From: Geosiphon pyriformis
Lineage: Eukaryota; Glomeromycota; Glomeromycetes; Archaeosporales; Geosiphonaceae
Reading direction: 5' to 3'
DNA length: 64,000 nt
Assembly (NCBI GenBank): GCA_016748015.1
Contig: JAAOMT010000009.1
Coordinates: forward strand, 1,004,970-1,068,969
Shown here: one piece after another, positions 47,152-59,398 of the stretch
How positions within the stretch are numbered: the first letter of the stretch is position 1
Layout: each line of letters starts with the position of its first letter
Position numbers and translations under genes: made by a program
Notes under the pieces: generated by a model
Told to the model about the DNA's origin: nothing
The model's database searches: none
Seen by the model: only the letters and a program-made list of their open reading frames with translations

Positions 47152-48786
47152 ATGTCTAAGGTTAATGAGCGGCTCAATCAAGTTGCTAATCACCTTTCTT
47201 CTCACCGAGAGCCTCGGCCTAGTACTGTTGGCCAACGACATAATGAGAACGCACCTCGTTTAAGCGAAAAGGTTTGCATTATTACTGGGGCTGGCTCTGA
47301 GCAAGGGATTGGGTCAGTATTTTTTGTCTTCATGAAAGTTTGGTACAGAGACTCTAAAATAAAAGATTGAAATCTTGTTTATAGACGTGCAACTGCTTGG
47401 ATATACGCAAAAAACGGTATATTACTGCATTATTTCATTTGAATTCCACAATCGGAATCAAATAATTAATCACATTTCTCATTCTCTTTCTAATAGGTCC
47501 CAAAGCCATATATATAACGGATTATCGAGAAGACTTGTTACCACAACTAGCTAAAGACATTCAAACCGAATATCCCGAAGTCAATGTGATACCCCTTCAA
47601 GTTGATGCAGCATCAGAAAGTGCTGTAAAATTAGTCATTCAGGACTCGTTAAATAGGTTTGGCAGACTTGATGTCTTCTTCGCTAATGCGGGTTAGATCT
47701 CGAATTATTTATTGCTTCAAATCTTTATGTCTGGATGCGTTAGTGAATTAAGTAATATTATAATGACCATTTTATATGCTAAAAAATAGGTATTGCTACC
47801 ATGGAGACTCAAGATTTTGAATTCATGAATACATTGAAAGTAAGCTGACAAATTTTGCCATCTTCCGATTGATCAAAATATTCTTAAGCCTAATTCCCGA
47901 ATATCCTCTAATTTAACAATATGAGATAAACACGTCAAGGTAAGTTATAAACCTTTGTTTGATTTTTTGGAAAATTAAAGGGATAAAAATTATCTGGAAT
48001 TAGTGTGTTTCTTGCTATCAAATATGCGTCCGAGGCAATGAAAGTCATTGGTGGCAAGGGAAAAAAAGAGAAGCCTGGTGGATCAATTATTGCTACAGCT
48101 TCAGGTTTTTTATAAACAAGCTTCATATCTTTACAGATGACATTTTGGCTAAAATAAACTAATTAAGCCAAAATTTTTCCCAGTTGCGGGAATTCGATCT
48201 GGAGCTGGTGGAATGGCTTATTCTGCTTCGAAAGCTGGGTAAATGATGCCTCTTTTCAATCACAACTACTTCATTTCTTTCTCCCCATTTATTCTGTTAG
48301 TTTGATTGAGGTAGGGTAATCAATTTGATTAAGACGGGGGCATGTCATTTGGCCAATACAAACATTCGTGTGAATGCAATATGCCCGGTAATTGGAAATG
48401 TCCTTTATTAATCGTCTTTCGAGCCTCTGAAGCAATCCTTATGATGCCTAATTTTACAGGGATTAATCGAAACCAACATGACCAAACCAATCTTTGATTA
48501 TGCCCGTAGCTCTGGAAAAGTCAATCGGGTGGGACTTTTAAATCCTTTGCAGCGACATGGTCTACCAGAAGAGGTGATATTCTCTGTCTCGTTATTTTCT
48601 TTGAAGAATTAATTATCATTCAAATATATTTGGTTATAGATCGCGAATGTGGCCCTGTTTTTAGCAAGCGAAGAGAGTTCATATGTGAATGGACATGCCT
48701 TGGTTGTTGATGGAGGCCTTTCAGCTACTATTCCAATCATTCTGGGAAAATGGAAGGGAATGGAAAGGAATACAAAGTCGTCCTGA
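47152..48786 (+). CDS. Short-chain dehydrogenase/reductase (classical SDR), multi-exon
   Basis: NAD(P)-dependent oxidoreductase of unknown substrate. It starts [20 protein letters not shown] with an N-terminal extension of about 35 residues. The Rossmann nucleotide motif is [19 protein letters not shown], followed by YITDYRED (an Asp after beta-2 suggests NAD preference), the NAG motif FFANAGIATMET, catalytic Ser in IIATASVAG and the YxxxK motif AYSASKAG. The C-terminal part is [37 protein letters not shown] and [14 protein letters not shown]. Eight or so introns were traced, including a 14-nt microexon (47926-47939) that supplies INTS in [20 protein letters not shown]. It ends MERNTKSS-stop. 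The substrate cannot be told from sequence. Confidence 0.9.
47926..47939 (+). other. 14-nt microexon of the SDR gene
   Basis: Flanked by ATGAG (acceptor) and GTAAGT (donor). It joins TTGAAA (ending 47839) to TGTGTTTCTT (from 48004) and restores the conserved [13 protein letters not shown] segment; the introns are 86 and 64 nt. Confidence 0.75.
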
Positions 48787-49445
48787 TCTTGGCACTACCA
48801 TTTCGTATACTAAAGTCATCATCAATTCACTTTAACTTTTGTTTTATTTGAATATTTTATATTCTAAGTTTTTTATCTCTACTCATTGGAAGAGGGTATA
48901 ATGTAAAAATTTACCGAAAAATAAAGATGAGGAGTGTCATTTAAGGAAATGACTATTAAGAAAAGTTTGTTAATGCCAAAAATTTTTGTGAAACACGGAT
49001 TTTAAATATTGAGAAAAATACAAATTGAGAGTTTTTTAAACTAAAATAAATTACTTGGAATATTTTCATTAGAAGTTTAACAACATATACACATGCCTTT
49101 TATAAAAAAGTGGGTTTCAATTTTTTATATATGTTTTAGTATCAAATATCCATATATTTTCAACTTTGACACAACTTCTATTTTTGTACGTTAAAAAATA
49201 GTTGAAAATTTTTGCCATAAAAAATGGTATATTCCTTTTTCCTTTTTCCTTGAAAACGGTATGGGCCACATTGAGAAATAACTTTTAAAGAAATTTATCC
49301 AAACGCCACGAGTAAAAAAATAATTTTTTGATTTTCCTTCACAAAAAATTGCAAGTTTGCCATTTTGTAATTATAAAATAAACAGGAAAATAAAGGAAAA
49401 CACAAATATTTAGGGTATCGTTTAATAATGAAATTTCAGCAAAAT
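48787..49445. other. Convergent spacer, SDR / SPC2
   Basis: AT-rich, about 660 bp, no gene found. Confidence 0.55.
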
Positions 49446-50488
49446 TTATTGCTCGTGTGGCTTCTCTCCCGAAATAGCAACATTAAGGGATTCTAATAAT
49501 AATTTTTCAAAATTTTCACAATCCAAAACTCCTTTTACATCAAACCAATTACCATAAGATCTGGTAATAGTATATTTGTTATTAATAGTTGTGATTGTTG
49601 AATTTGAGTTGGAATTTTTTTGTCCACCTTTCACTTCAAAAGTTATATTATACAGGTCAGAATAACGATCGGTAGTTGTATGAATCGTAAGGACGTGATA
49701 ATTTTCATATTGCTGTATTAGATGAATATATATTAGAAAGGTTTTGAGCAAAAATAAAACTACTACTAAATGAATAATGAAAATAATACCTCTGTCACGT
49801 TAATCGGACTACCGACAAATATTATATCTTTCTCAATTAAAAATGAATATGCCATCATCAACCCGTTTAATGTCAAGTAACTGTAGTTTTCAAAAATTAT
49901 TTCATATTCATTTATTGATGTAAAAGGATAACTTTGTTTTTTTTTGTTTTTGTTTTTGTTATTGTTTTTTTTCCAAAAAATTTCAATAAACATTAAAGGA
50001 TACGCGACAAGACATATTGACGTCACCCCTTTTGACTGATGAAAGGGTGTTATATAAGTATAAGATCCACCAACTAACGCAAATATACATGACAAATAGC
50101 CAAGTAATAGTTTGATATCAGTGTGTGTGTGATGTTGAGAATACTGTGCTTTAGTTGTTAAGAACTTGGAGAAAAAGAGAATCCCCGATAAAAAAAATCA
50201 TCAATTATGATGTGAAACGTAAATTAAAAATGAGCAAATAATTCATAAACAAACCTTTTGAACATAATCATCACACGCATTTTTCAAATCACTTAAATTC
50301 CACTTATTAACTTTGATTACTTCGTTTGTATTCTCTTCTTTTTCCCTTTCTTGTTTGGAGTCTTCTTTTTCAGACTCTATCTGATTTTCTAGTTTTACCG
50401 GTATATTTATGAGTGTTTAAATGCTTCCATGGGTACTTCATTTTCCATGTTTTCTATTACCTTCAATTGGAATCGTTTGTTCAGACAT
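49446..50488 (-). CDS. SPC2: Signal peptidase complex subunit 2 (SPC25-type)
   Basis: Accessory ER-membrane subunit of signal peptidase that supports substrate binding near Sec61. Exon 1 is MSEQTIPIE at 50488; the next exon has KEENTNEVIKVNKWNLSDLK then NACDDYVQK, the family start motif. Two membrane segments follow, IKLLLGYLSCIFALVGGSYT and VTSICLVAYPLMFIEIFW. Next comes a cytosolic beta-rich C-terminal domain: YENYHVLTIHTTTDRYSDLY, YNITFEVKGGQKN and NWFDVKGVLDCENFEKLL. Between TM2 and the domain is a low-complexity Lys/Asn stretch (KKNNNKNKNKKKQ) encoded by (TTTTTG)n-like DNA near 49.94-49.97 kb. A second Asn/Ser run (KNSNSNST) occurs later. Sequence is divergent, but motifs and topology agree. 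Confidence 0.85.
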
Positions 50489-50856
50489 GATCAAAATTGA
50501 AAAAACCAAATATGAACTCGGGTAAAAAATTAATTTATAGAGTTGAGTGGATAGAATGTATCCAATCATTACGTGCCACACCCCACTCGTTTGATGATAT
50601 TTAGAATTCTTAACGATATACTAGCTTATTGAAATTTTTCTTAAATTAGTTTTGCACATTGCTTACAACCATTTTTAGGTTTGATAATTAAAAGAATTTG
50701 AACCAATGATGTTAATCTATTAAAAGAGGTCTTTAATAAATCATACCAACGCGTTTTTTTTGATAAAGGTTTGGGATTAGTTTTCCATTTATTGAGACAT
50801 AAGTAAATGTGTAAAGCCTCATTGAATCAAAATAGTAACAAAATGTTTTAATTCCT
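50489..50856. other. Intergenic spacer, SPC2 promoter / KARS 3' end
   Basis: AT-rich, about 370 bp; nothing recognised. Confidence 0.5.
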
Positions 50857-53280
50857 TTATACACTGTTCTGGTCTAAAGCAGCAGATGGTTTTTCCTCAA
50901 TAGGTTTCATTGCAGGGAACAAAAGAACCTACGAAAATAAATATCATTTTAAAATTTTTCATCACCAAAAAGATAATCACTGTTAAAAAAAGTACCTCTT
51001 TGATATTAGAACTATTAGTCAAAAACATTGTGAGGCGATCAATACCCATACCCCAGCCAGCTCTAAAAAAAATTAAAAAATTTTATTAACTAAAAACTAT
51101 AATGAACGCATTTTGGCATATTATAATAACTTACGTCGGGGGTAGTCCATATTCTAAACTTGTACAAAAAATCTCATCGACAAGCTGAGCTTCATCGTCA
51201 CCTTGATCTTTTTGTCGAGCCTGCTCCTCGAACCGTTCACGCTGATCAAATGGATCATTCAATTCAGTATAGGCATTGCAAACTTCTTTGGTTGCGACAA
51301 AAAGTTCGAATCGCTCACATAAACCGTTAATATCACGATGGCTTTTAGCAAGAGGAGACATCATTTGAGGATGACCGACAATAAATGTGGGTGATACACA
51401 TTCAACTTCGATGAAATCGCCAACTAGCTGTAAAAATATGGATAAATCAGTTTTTTTACGCTAAAATTCAAATAAGAGATAAAATGATGTAGTCTTGATT
51501 CAATTTTTCTCACTTTGTCCAACAATCGGGAATTTGTTCTGGGAGGTTGACATTCCACCTGATTCTTTTGACAAATCTCTATAAGGAATTTGTTTGTTGC
51601 ATCCGAATGAAGTTCTGAAGCAGGAGGAAATTTGACGCCAAGTTTTTCCTCTAATCTTTCTATCATGTTGATTCTTTTGAAGGGTGGGGTGAAATCTATT
51701 TCAAACGTTTCGCCTTCTGATCCATGGGGCTGGTAAGTAACTTTGTATCCACCTGTTATATATTTTACCATGTTAGATAACATGCTCTCAGTGATATCCA
51801 TTAGATCATACATATCCGCATACGCCATATAAAATTCAACAGTCGTAAATTCAGGATTGTGTGTCAAATCAATAGACTCATTTCGAAACTGTCGTCCAAT
51901 TTCATAAACACGATCCAGTCCTCCCACTACGAGCATTTTGAGGTATAATTCAGGTGCTACTCGCATGAAAAGGTCAAGCTTAAGATCATTGTGATGGGTA
52001 ACAAATGGCTTGGCAGTAGCTCCTCCTGCGATCATGTTCATCATCGGTGTTTCAACCTGATGAAAAAAAATTACCGAGTTGTGAGGAAAGAGCGACATTA
52101 TCAATTTTGATATTTTTGATCCGAACCTCTAGAAATCCCAGGTTATCCAAGAATTTCCTAACGTAATTAACAATCTTTGCTCGGACAATAAATTTCTCTC
52201 TAACGTGATTGTTGATAAGTAAATCCAAATAACGTTGTCTATAGCGAGATTCTTGATCCTTGAAACCATAGTGTGCTTTTGGCAGCATATGCAAACATGG
52301 AGAAAGTAACACTATATCTTTAGGGAAGATTGACAATTCACCACGCTTAGATTTGCCTGGAAATCCTCGAACCCCAACAACATCACCACGGCGAAGAACA
52401 TCATGAACTTCAACGAAATCTCGTTCAGAATCTCTGTAGTAATGCCAATACCTGATTAATTAAAGAGTTTTGAAAAAAAAACCCCAAGATAAACTTAATG
52501 AAATAAATCTACTGGGCTTGAGCCATAATCTGAATCTTAACTCCTTCGCTGTGTAAATCGTAGAATTTCAACTTGGATCCAGATGCACGCTTATTATGAA
52601 TGCGTCCACCAAGATTCACAATATCGGTCAAGTGCTCACCAGGTAGAAGGCTGCTATATTTTTGAATAAAGTTTGGCACTGACGTATCAACGTGAAATTT
52701 GTGTGGATATGGATTTGGATTTTTGTTCTCACGTAGTTTGAGAATCTTTTCGGAACGAATCTCAAAATATTTCTAAATTAAAATTGTTTTGAATTAAGAT
52801 ATTTTTTCAAGAACATTATGTAAAAGAGAAATTATAAATAATTAAACAGGAACTTGCTAATCACATTTGGATGTAAACTTTCTTCAGAATCTTCGACATT
52901 TTCGGTTATTTCTGTCGTAGATTTAACTACAGAGGCAACAGTAGAAGTCGTGGGTTTCACAACCTAACCAAAGCGAATCAAATTAGAGTCACATGACACA
53001 TTGCTTCATTAATATATTTAAATATCATACCTTTTTTGCTTCTTTTTCGCGCTGTTTTTTACGCCTTTTCAGTTCACTTGAAATTTAGGAAACGAATAGA
53101 GATTAATAGGAAAGTGTAAGACCGGTACAGAGTACTATTTTTCTCTTTTTCCCCGCTTACAAGTTAAAAAATAGGCAAGCAACATAAAATAAACATGTTT
53201 CCTCAAAGAATTATTTACCTCTTTGATACTTTCTCTCCCGTTACCTCGTCTAAAAGAACGCGTTCCTCGCTTGTGCTCAT
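50857..53280 (-). CDS. KRS1: Cytosolic lysyl-tRNA synthetase (class II)
   Basis: Charges tRNA-Lys. The first exon [20 protein letters not shown] joins [16 protein letters not shown], the basic N-terminal helix of eukaryotic KARS. The OB-fold anticodon domain covers [35 protein letters not shown] and [20 protein letters not shown]. Class II motif 1 lies around [13 protein letters not shown] / [16 protein letters not shown]. Motif 2 is [12 protein letters not shown] with [17 protein letters not shown]; motif 3 is [14 protein letters not shown]. The C-terminus is [20 protein letters not shown] then QNSV-stop at 50857. No mitochondrial presequence is seen. A CRE palindrome lies 158 bp upstream of the start codon. 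Confidence 0.95.
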
Positions 53281-53764
53281 ATTTGCGTGTCGTTGGATAA
53301 TAAAAAGAGAACAGATCTTGTTTAATTGAAAAGTCCTGTTGGGAATGTGAACTTGTTTTATCAGGCGGCTCGAAAAATTCATTCAAAAAGAAAATGTTTA
53401 GATCTTTTTGATCATGATTATAAAAAATATAGATTTGTGACGTCAGAAATAATCATTTATTAAATTTTCTTTTGAATTAAAATATATAATATTATCAAAT
53501 CAAATCAAATCAACTCAAATCGTTTCATTTATAGTTACATAGAGAAATTAGAGTTTCAGCCTTAAATTTGAAACGATCGTATTCTTGGAATTGAAAAGTG
53601 TTTATAAATCTTTCATTGTATAACCTCAATATTTTTCGCGAAGCTTAACCAAATTGTGATCCATCGTTCACTTGTGAAACAAATAAGCATGTATCGAGTA
53701 AAAAAAGAGAGCTTGGGATTCTCAAGAACATAACATTCTTGGAGATATTCTTTAATAGAACTAT
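53281..53764. other. Intergenic spacer, KARS promoter / GBE 3' end
   Basis: AT-rich, about 480 bp, with a short (AAATC)n tract near 53.50-53.52 kb and the CRE listed separately. No gene seen. Confidence 0.55.
53438..53445. promoter_or_regulatory. CRE-type palindrome TGACGTCA upstream of lysyl-tRNA synthetase
   Basis: Exact ATF/CREB site at about -158 from the KARS start codon (minus strand). It may alternatively lie in the 3' UTR of the neighbouring branching-enzyme gene. Function is inferred. Confidence 0.45.
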
Positions 53765-56700
53765 TTAATTATGAGATAAGATGATTGCCACCCGACATGG
53801 AATATAGACCTAAAGACAAAAAATTGATTAACTTTGGACGAAAAACATGGCATATTAAGAATTTGATTCAGAATAAAAATATCATTTTCCACCTGGATAA
53901 AGTTCTTACGACCATTCCATTCTTCCGGTTTTGAAAAGTAGGATTGAGTTTCATCAATTCGATCATGCCCACCAAATTTTTTCCTATCGGTGTTCAACAC
54001 AATCTTGTACTCGCCTGACCATTCTGTGCCAACTCTATAATCGACAAAAGACTGGGTCGGGTGAAAGTTGAAAATCCACAATAGATTTCCTCGTTCAAAC
54101 ACAATTAGTTTATCAACTTCATGTTTCAGAGAAATGAAAGCCTAAGTGCAGGAATTTCTTTTAATTTTAAAACAACAGCCAAGATTCGAATATTATTATT
54201 CAACACACGTACTTGTGGAGATTGCAACCAACCCCATTGTTCTTCAGCTGCTTGCATCGCCTTGTCAAATTCATTCAAGTATTTGTATCTTAGTAGTTGG
54301 TCATCGACCACGTTCCATTGTCGTCTGGCATAATGGTAAGAATTATTATTTCCCTCCCGAGGAAAATCTAACCATTCTGGATGACCAAATTCATTTCCCT
54401 CAAAGTTTAAGTAGCCTTCACCACCTAATCCGTGGGTCACGAGACTATTGGAAAATGAACAAGGAAACATGGAAGATTTAATTGGAAGCAAAAAGGTTTG
54501 AAAACTTGATATTCGAATGACACGATAATTACCGAATCATTTTATGAAGAGCTAGTCCTCGATCAATAACAGGTGTTAGAGGTGATAGGTCTGACATATG
54601 GGTATACATCTCCTTGTCCATAAGCCAAAAAGCTAGTGTCTTATCACCCACCAAGGCTTGATCGTGGGACTCAGCGTATGCTATATTTTTTTCCTTGAAA
54701 TTTGATCCAAAGAATATTCTTAATATATAAAAAATTAATAATAACCGTAAAACTCAAATACAAACCATGTGTCTTCTGTTAGTTAATAACCAGCATATGT
54801 TTGCCATGTCCCATTCGTCATCCTTTTTTTCCTTTAACAGCTTGATCCACATATCTGGAATAGCCATTGCAAGACGATAATCAAAACCAATACCACCTTC
54901 GGAAACTGGACGACAAAGACCAGGCATTCCGGAAACGTCTTAAATGAAAAGTGTAAATGTTAAGAGATTGCGGCCTCAAACATTTAGAAAAACATTAAAT
55001 GATAATTTTACCTTCAGCAATAGTGATGATGTTTGGATATAATTTGTGAACCATATCGTTTGCCTGAACGAATCCAAAATTAAGAAACAATCAATTCATC
55101 TTTTATTTCAAGAATAGACGAAACTCACTAGCATCAAATAGACCAAAGCCTCTTCATCAGCTTGATCACCAAAATATTCATGGTAGCCACCAGAAAATCC
55201 GGTTCCAATTCCATGATGAATGTATAACATACTCGTTACTCCATCAAATCTAAATCCATCAAACTGATATTCTTCCATATAAAATCTTAGATTTGATAGT
55301 AAGAATCGAAGTACTTCATGGTGACCATAATTGAACAGACGGCTTGTAATTCAGCCGAGTGATGAGATTTTTTTGAAAAGATATGAGCTCAATAAAATGG
55401 ATGTTAATGAAATGAGTATTGAGAATGGTTAATTTACCTGTCCCAAAGATCGTGTCTTCCTTTACCACCTTCATGAAAATAACAATGATCTGTGCCATCA
55501 AACATGTTTAAACCATCAAGGACGTTCTTGCATGCATGAGAATGAACCATGTCTAATAGAACGTAAAGTCCCAAGCCATGTGCTGTGTCAATTAAGCGTT
55601 TTAATGCTTCAGGTGGTCCTAGGAAAGATAACCGATATATTTTTAAATTTCAGACATTATCAAGTTTTAATGTTTAATTATTAAATGGTTCCTCCTACCA
55701 TAACGACTTGAAGCGGCGAAAAAACTTGTAACTTGATATCCAAACGAGGCATAATACGCGTGTTCCATTATGGCCATTAATTGAATTGCATTGTAACCAA
55801 GATCTTTGATACGCCTTAGAACGTTATCGGTGAATTCATCATACGTAGCTACACGACCTTCGACTGATGATATCCCAACTGGGGGTATCAGATTTTGATA
55901 GAAATATCAGATCTCCGTCTATTTGTTGTTCTCGGAAATGATGAGAAAATCAGATAAGCTAAAAGAGTCGCTTTACCATGGGCCTCATATACTCTCAAAC
56001 TCTTTGGCTTTCTAGGCGATTTGTTTTTCCACACATACTTGTACGGGGGATTCCAAAATATAGCATCATATGCCGGGCTAACACTTAGATCTTGTGTTAC
56101 CCGCTTTATCCAAGCTGGCAAACGGTCAATTATTTCTCCTTGGGGAGTAGTCAAGGAAATCTATTACAAGATATTATCAATGTTTTTTCATGATCGTGAC
56201 ATTCTTACTCGTGCTTGATCAAAAGTTAAACTTGCCTTAATTTTAGTGTTGTGAGGAATTGCTGTAACACCTCCTGTAATGGCAGGAATCTTGATTTCCC
56301 AAACACCAAAAGCATCTTTTGTCATGGGATTTGCTGACCTATCCCAATTATCTGAAATTAAAGAGAAATATTTAATATTCAGAGAAATTTAATTAGATAG
56401 AGATAGAGATAGAAACCTCCTAAAGATTTTCATGAATTACCAACTAATATATAGTGATCTTCCTTTTTTTTTTAAAGGTAAATAATCGTTTATGCTAATT
56501 ATAATTTTATTAAACTTACTAAAATCGCCAATCAATGATGCTTTTACAGCATTCGGGGCCCATTCCCGATAAACGATATCTCCATTTGGGAAAACATTTA
56601 ATCCAAAGCGTTCGTAGCCTCTAGAGAATTTCTCGAAACCACCTTCATAATGATCAATTTTTTCTAACCATTTTTTGTAAGCAGCATATCTATTTTCGAA

Positions 56701-56904
56701 TCATTGAAGAATTAACATTAATTGAATAGGAATAAATTAGAATTCGATTAGAAATAATTTATTTAACCTTTTTATTAAAGCACCCTCAAAAGGTTCTAAC
56801 CAAGGATCCAAGGCTATAAGGCCAGCTCCTTCTTTACGTGAAGGGTCGATGTGACCTTTATTTATTTCTGTTTGCTTGATATTTTTAGTTTCAGTTGGAG
56901 CCAT
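53765..56904 (-). CDS. GLC3: 1,4-alpha-glucan (glycogen) branching enzyme, GH13
   Basis: Makes alpha-1,6 branches in glycogen. It starts [20 protein letters not shown] at 56904. The CBM48 region has [37 protein letters not shown] and [20 protein letters not shown]. The GH13 barrel has [58 protein letters not shown], the nucleophile region [13 protein letters not shown], the acid/base region ITIAEDVSGMPG and [15 protein letters not shown]. The C-terminal beta domain includes [40 protein letters not shown] and [14 protein letters not shown]-stop. Catalytic Asp and Glu are intact. About nine introns. Confidence 0.95.
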
Positions 56905-58200
56905 TGAGTATTATTGAGAAATTTTGAGAATATATAAAACCAATTTCCTGTGCTCGAGGCCGGAAATTTATACAATGCCAAAGATATCGGATAGATGGGA
57001 CTGATATAATTTGAGAATTTATTAAGGATGTTAAACCAACAACTTTTTTTATATTATACTCCATATATATTTAATAGTCAGTGATTTTAACTTCATTGAT
57101 TGAAGATTCGCGCTCTTTAGTCGTGTGAATAATTGGCAAAAAAAAATATCCGGAAATATTTCTAAAATAGGAAAATAACTTTGGGAATTCAACTGCTGAT
57201 TCTCACGTTAACTTTACTATTATCAATATTGCGTCAGAATATTTTTTTCAGAATCTTTGTTACATTAAATATTATTGATATCTTCATCAAATTAATCGTC
57301 GATTCATCAGTATAATCCATCACATAGCCACAGAGGGCGGCGATAATAGATAAGGAATTTCCTATTTGGAACTATCCTATGGGGAGAAAAATGTCACCCC
57401 ATGGGAATTTGCGATAGTGGTTATTTGTGGTCAAAAATATCAGTTTTATGAAAATTATATCTTGAAAATTTAAATGACTAATAATACAACTTATAAATGT
57501 TGAAAAGTAAATATTTTTTATTAAAAGTTTTTTTAATCTATTTCTTGATTAAAATTACATTTAAATAGGTTTGATATGGGGCGTGCTACAACGGTCATAG
57601 TTACTAACATACAGTAGTAGGAATTAAACAAAGAAGCCGGTGGGCTAATTCTTTGGCTTTTTGTCTTTTTTATCTCAGATTTTAGTGTAGCCTTTTGGGT
57701 CATAGAGTTTGAAAGCTAAATTTTTCATTTTTCATGGAACCTGCGTGCTTATTAACAACAGTTTATTTTCCATTAATTGTCTTTACCAATTTATAGCTAG
57801 AGAACAAATTCACTTACTAATTCTGAATTATATCTGATATTGAAGTCATGAAAAGCATTTTTTATTTTCCATTTTACCTATTTAGGCTCTGATTTTCCAA
57901 TCAATGATTTGAATGTTATTTGGCAAATTGGCTTTTGGTGAATAAAAAAATTTAATTTTTTCTACATACAACGATATTATCTTTAATTAGGTTAAAAGGC
58001 TTTTTGAAATATTATTGCTTTTTGTAAAGTCAAGATCAGCTTTAATTTCAATTTTTCTTATAAAAATGTGGCAATTGATCAGCTTTTGGCTGAAATATTT
58101 AGCAAAGAATCAAACTAGTTAGCTTATTTGTTTATTTTTTTTTTCAATATTTATAATTTAAAGATTAGTTTTGTAAATTCTTTTATTAAAAATAGATAAA
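56905..58200. other. Upstream region of GBE and AT-rich spacer
   Basis: Noncoding DNA, more balanced in composition up to about 57.4 kb and AT-rich after that. It contains an imperfect 9-bp stem CCTATGGGG / CCCCATGGG (57376-57405). I see no ORF with recognisable homology. Confidence 0.5.
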
Positions 58201-58221
58201 ATAATTTTTTTAATAATATAA

Positions 58222-58265
<44 letters not shown>

Positions 58266-58990
58266 TATTATTACTTTTGTTAAAATTATTATGTTTATTT
58301 TATTATTTATTTATTTTAAAAAAAAATTATTATTATTATTAATTATGTTTTTTAAAGTTGTTTTAAAAATTTTTTTTAATATTAAATATTTAAATATTAC
58401 ATTATTATTATAATTATTATTATTGTTATTGTTATTGTTATTGTTGTTGTTATTGTTATTGTTGTTGTTATTGTTATTATTATTATTATTATTATTGTTA
58501 TTATTATTGTTATTGTTATTGTTATTATATATATAGTTTTTTTAATAAATTTAAAACTTTAAACAAAATAATTAATAACTTATAAATAATTTTAATTAAA
58601 ATTTTAAATTTCAAAATTAAATAATATTTAATAATAATTTTATTGATAATTGTAATTTAAATAAAAAACAATTTTTATTTTAAAATAATAAATTTTTTTT
58701 TATTGCTTAAACACAAAACAATTTAATAAATTATTTTATATTTTACAAATATAATTTAATTATTTTTATTTTTATATAACTTAATTATATATTAAATATA
58801 AATTATATTATAAATAACATATAATTAATTACTTAAATATTTTAAATTTGACAAAAAAATAAAGTTTTAAAAAATTTAAGATAACTTTTTTTAAATTTTT
58901 TTATTATTATTATTTTATAAGTACAGTCTAACTATTATTTAATATACAGAAACAAATTAAGTATATTAAACTAAATATGACTCATATGTT
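58201..58990. repeat. Simple-repeat tract (ATT/TTA and TTATTG/TTG arrays) and AT-rich DNA
   Basis: Extended ATT/TTA trinucleotide runs at about 58.22-58.27 kb, a mixed TTATTG/TTGTTG array at about 58.41-58.53 kb, then long A/T-only stretches. No coding content. Confidence 0.8.
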
Positions 58991-59398
58991 TACTACATAT
59001 GATTACCTATTTGAACCAATTAAAACTATATTATATACTTATATTAATCTTTAACTTATTATTTAAACCCAAAAAAAACAAACAGATCTTGTGTAATCTA
59101 AAATTAACTGCAAACAATTCAATAATCTTAAACATACAGATTATTTTAGATAAAAAAAATCTAGACAAGTTACTGTATATCTTAGACAGAATTTTTATGT
59201 TCTTTACTAAACCACTTTTCTTTCTATTAATTTTATATTAAAATCTAAAATTTCACAATTTATTACAATATATATTAACCAGATATCAAACAAAATTAAC
59301 TATTATTACTATAGTTTTTTTTTATTTTCAATCCTAAAAACAGTTTTGTTAACTCAATCCTTAAAAACAAATATTTTGCACAAAATTTCATAAATACT

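Noticed and set aside
49990-50040. TGACGTCA near 50.02 kb as a third CRE
   Set aside because: It lies within SPC2 coding sequence and encodes part of the protein; a regulatory role is not supported.
53498-53525. (AAATC)n tract as a CRISPR-like or telomere-like array
   Set aside because: Only a few imperfect pentamers without spacers; an ordinary microsatellite.
58999-59241. Plus-strand frame of about 80 codons in AT-rich DNA
   Set aside because: Leu/Ile/Lys/Asn composition expected from AT-rich noise; no supporting motif.
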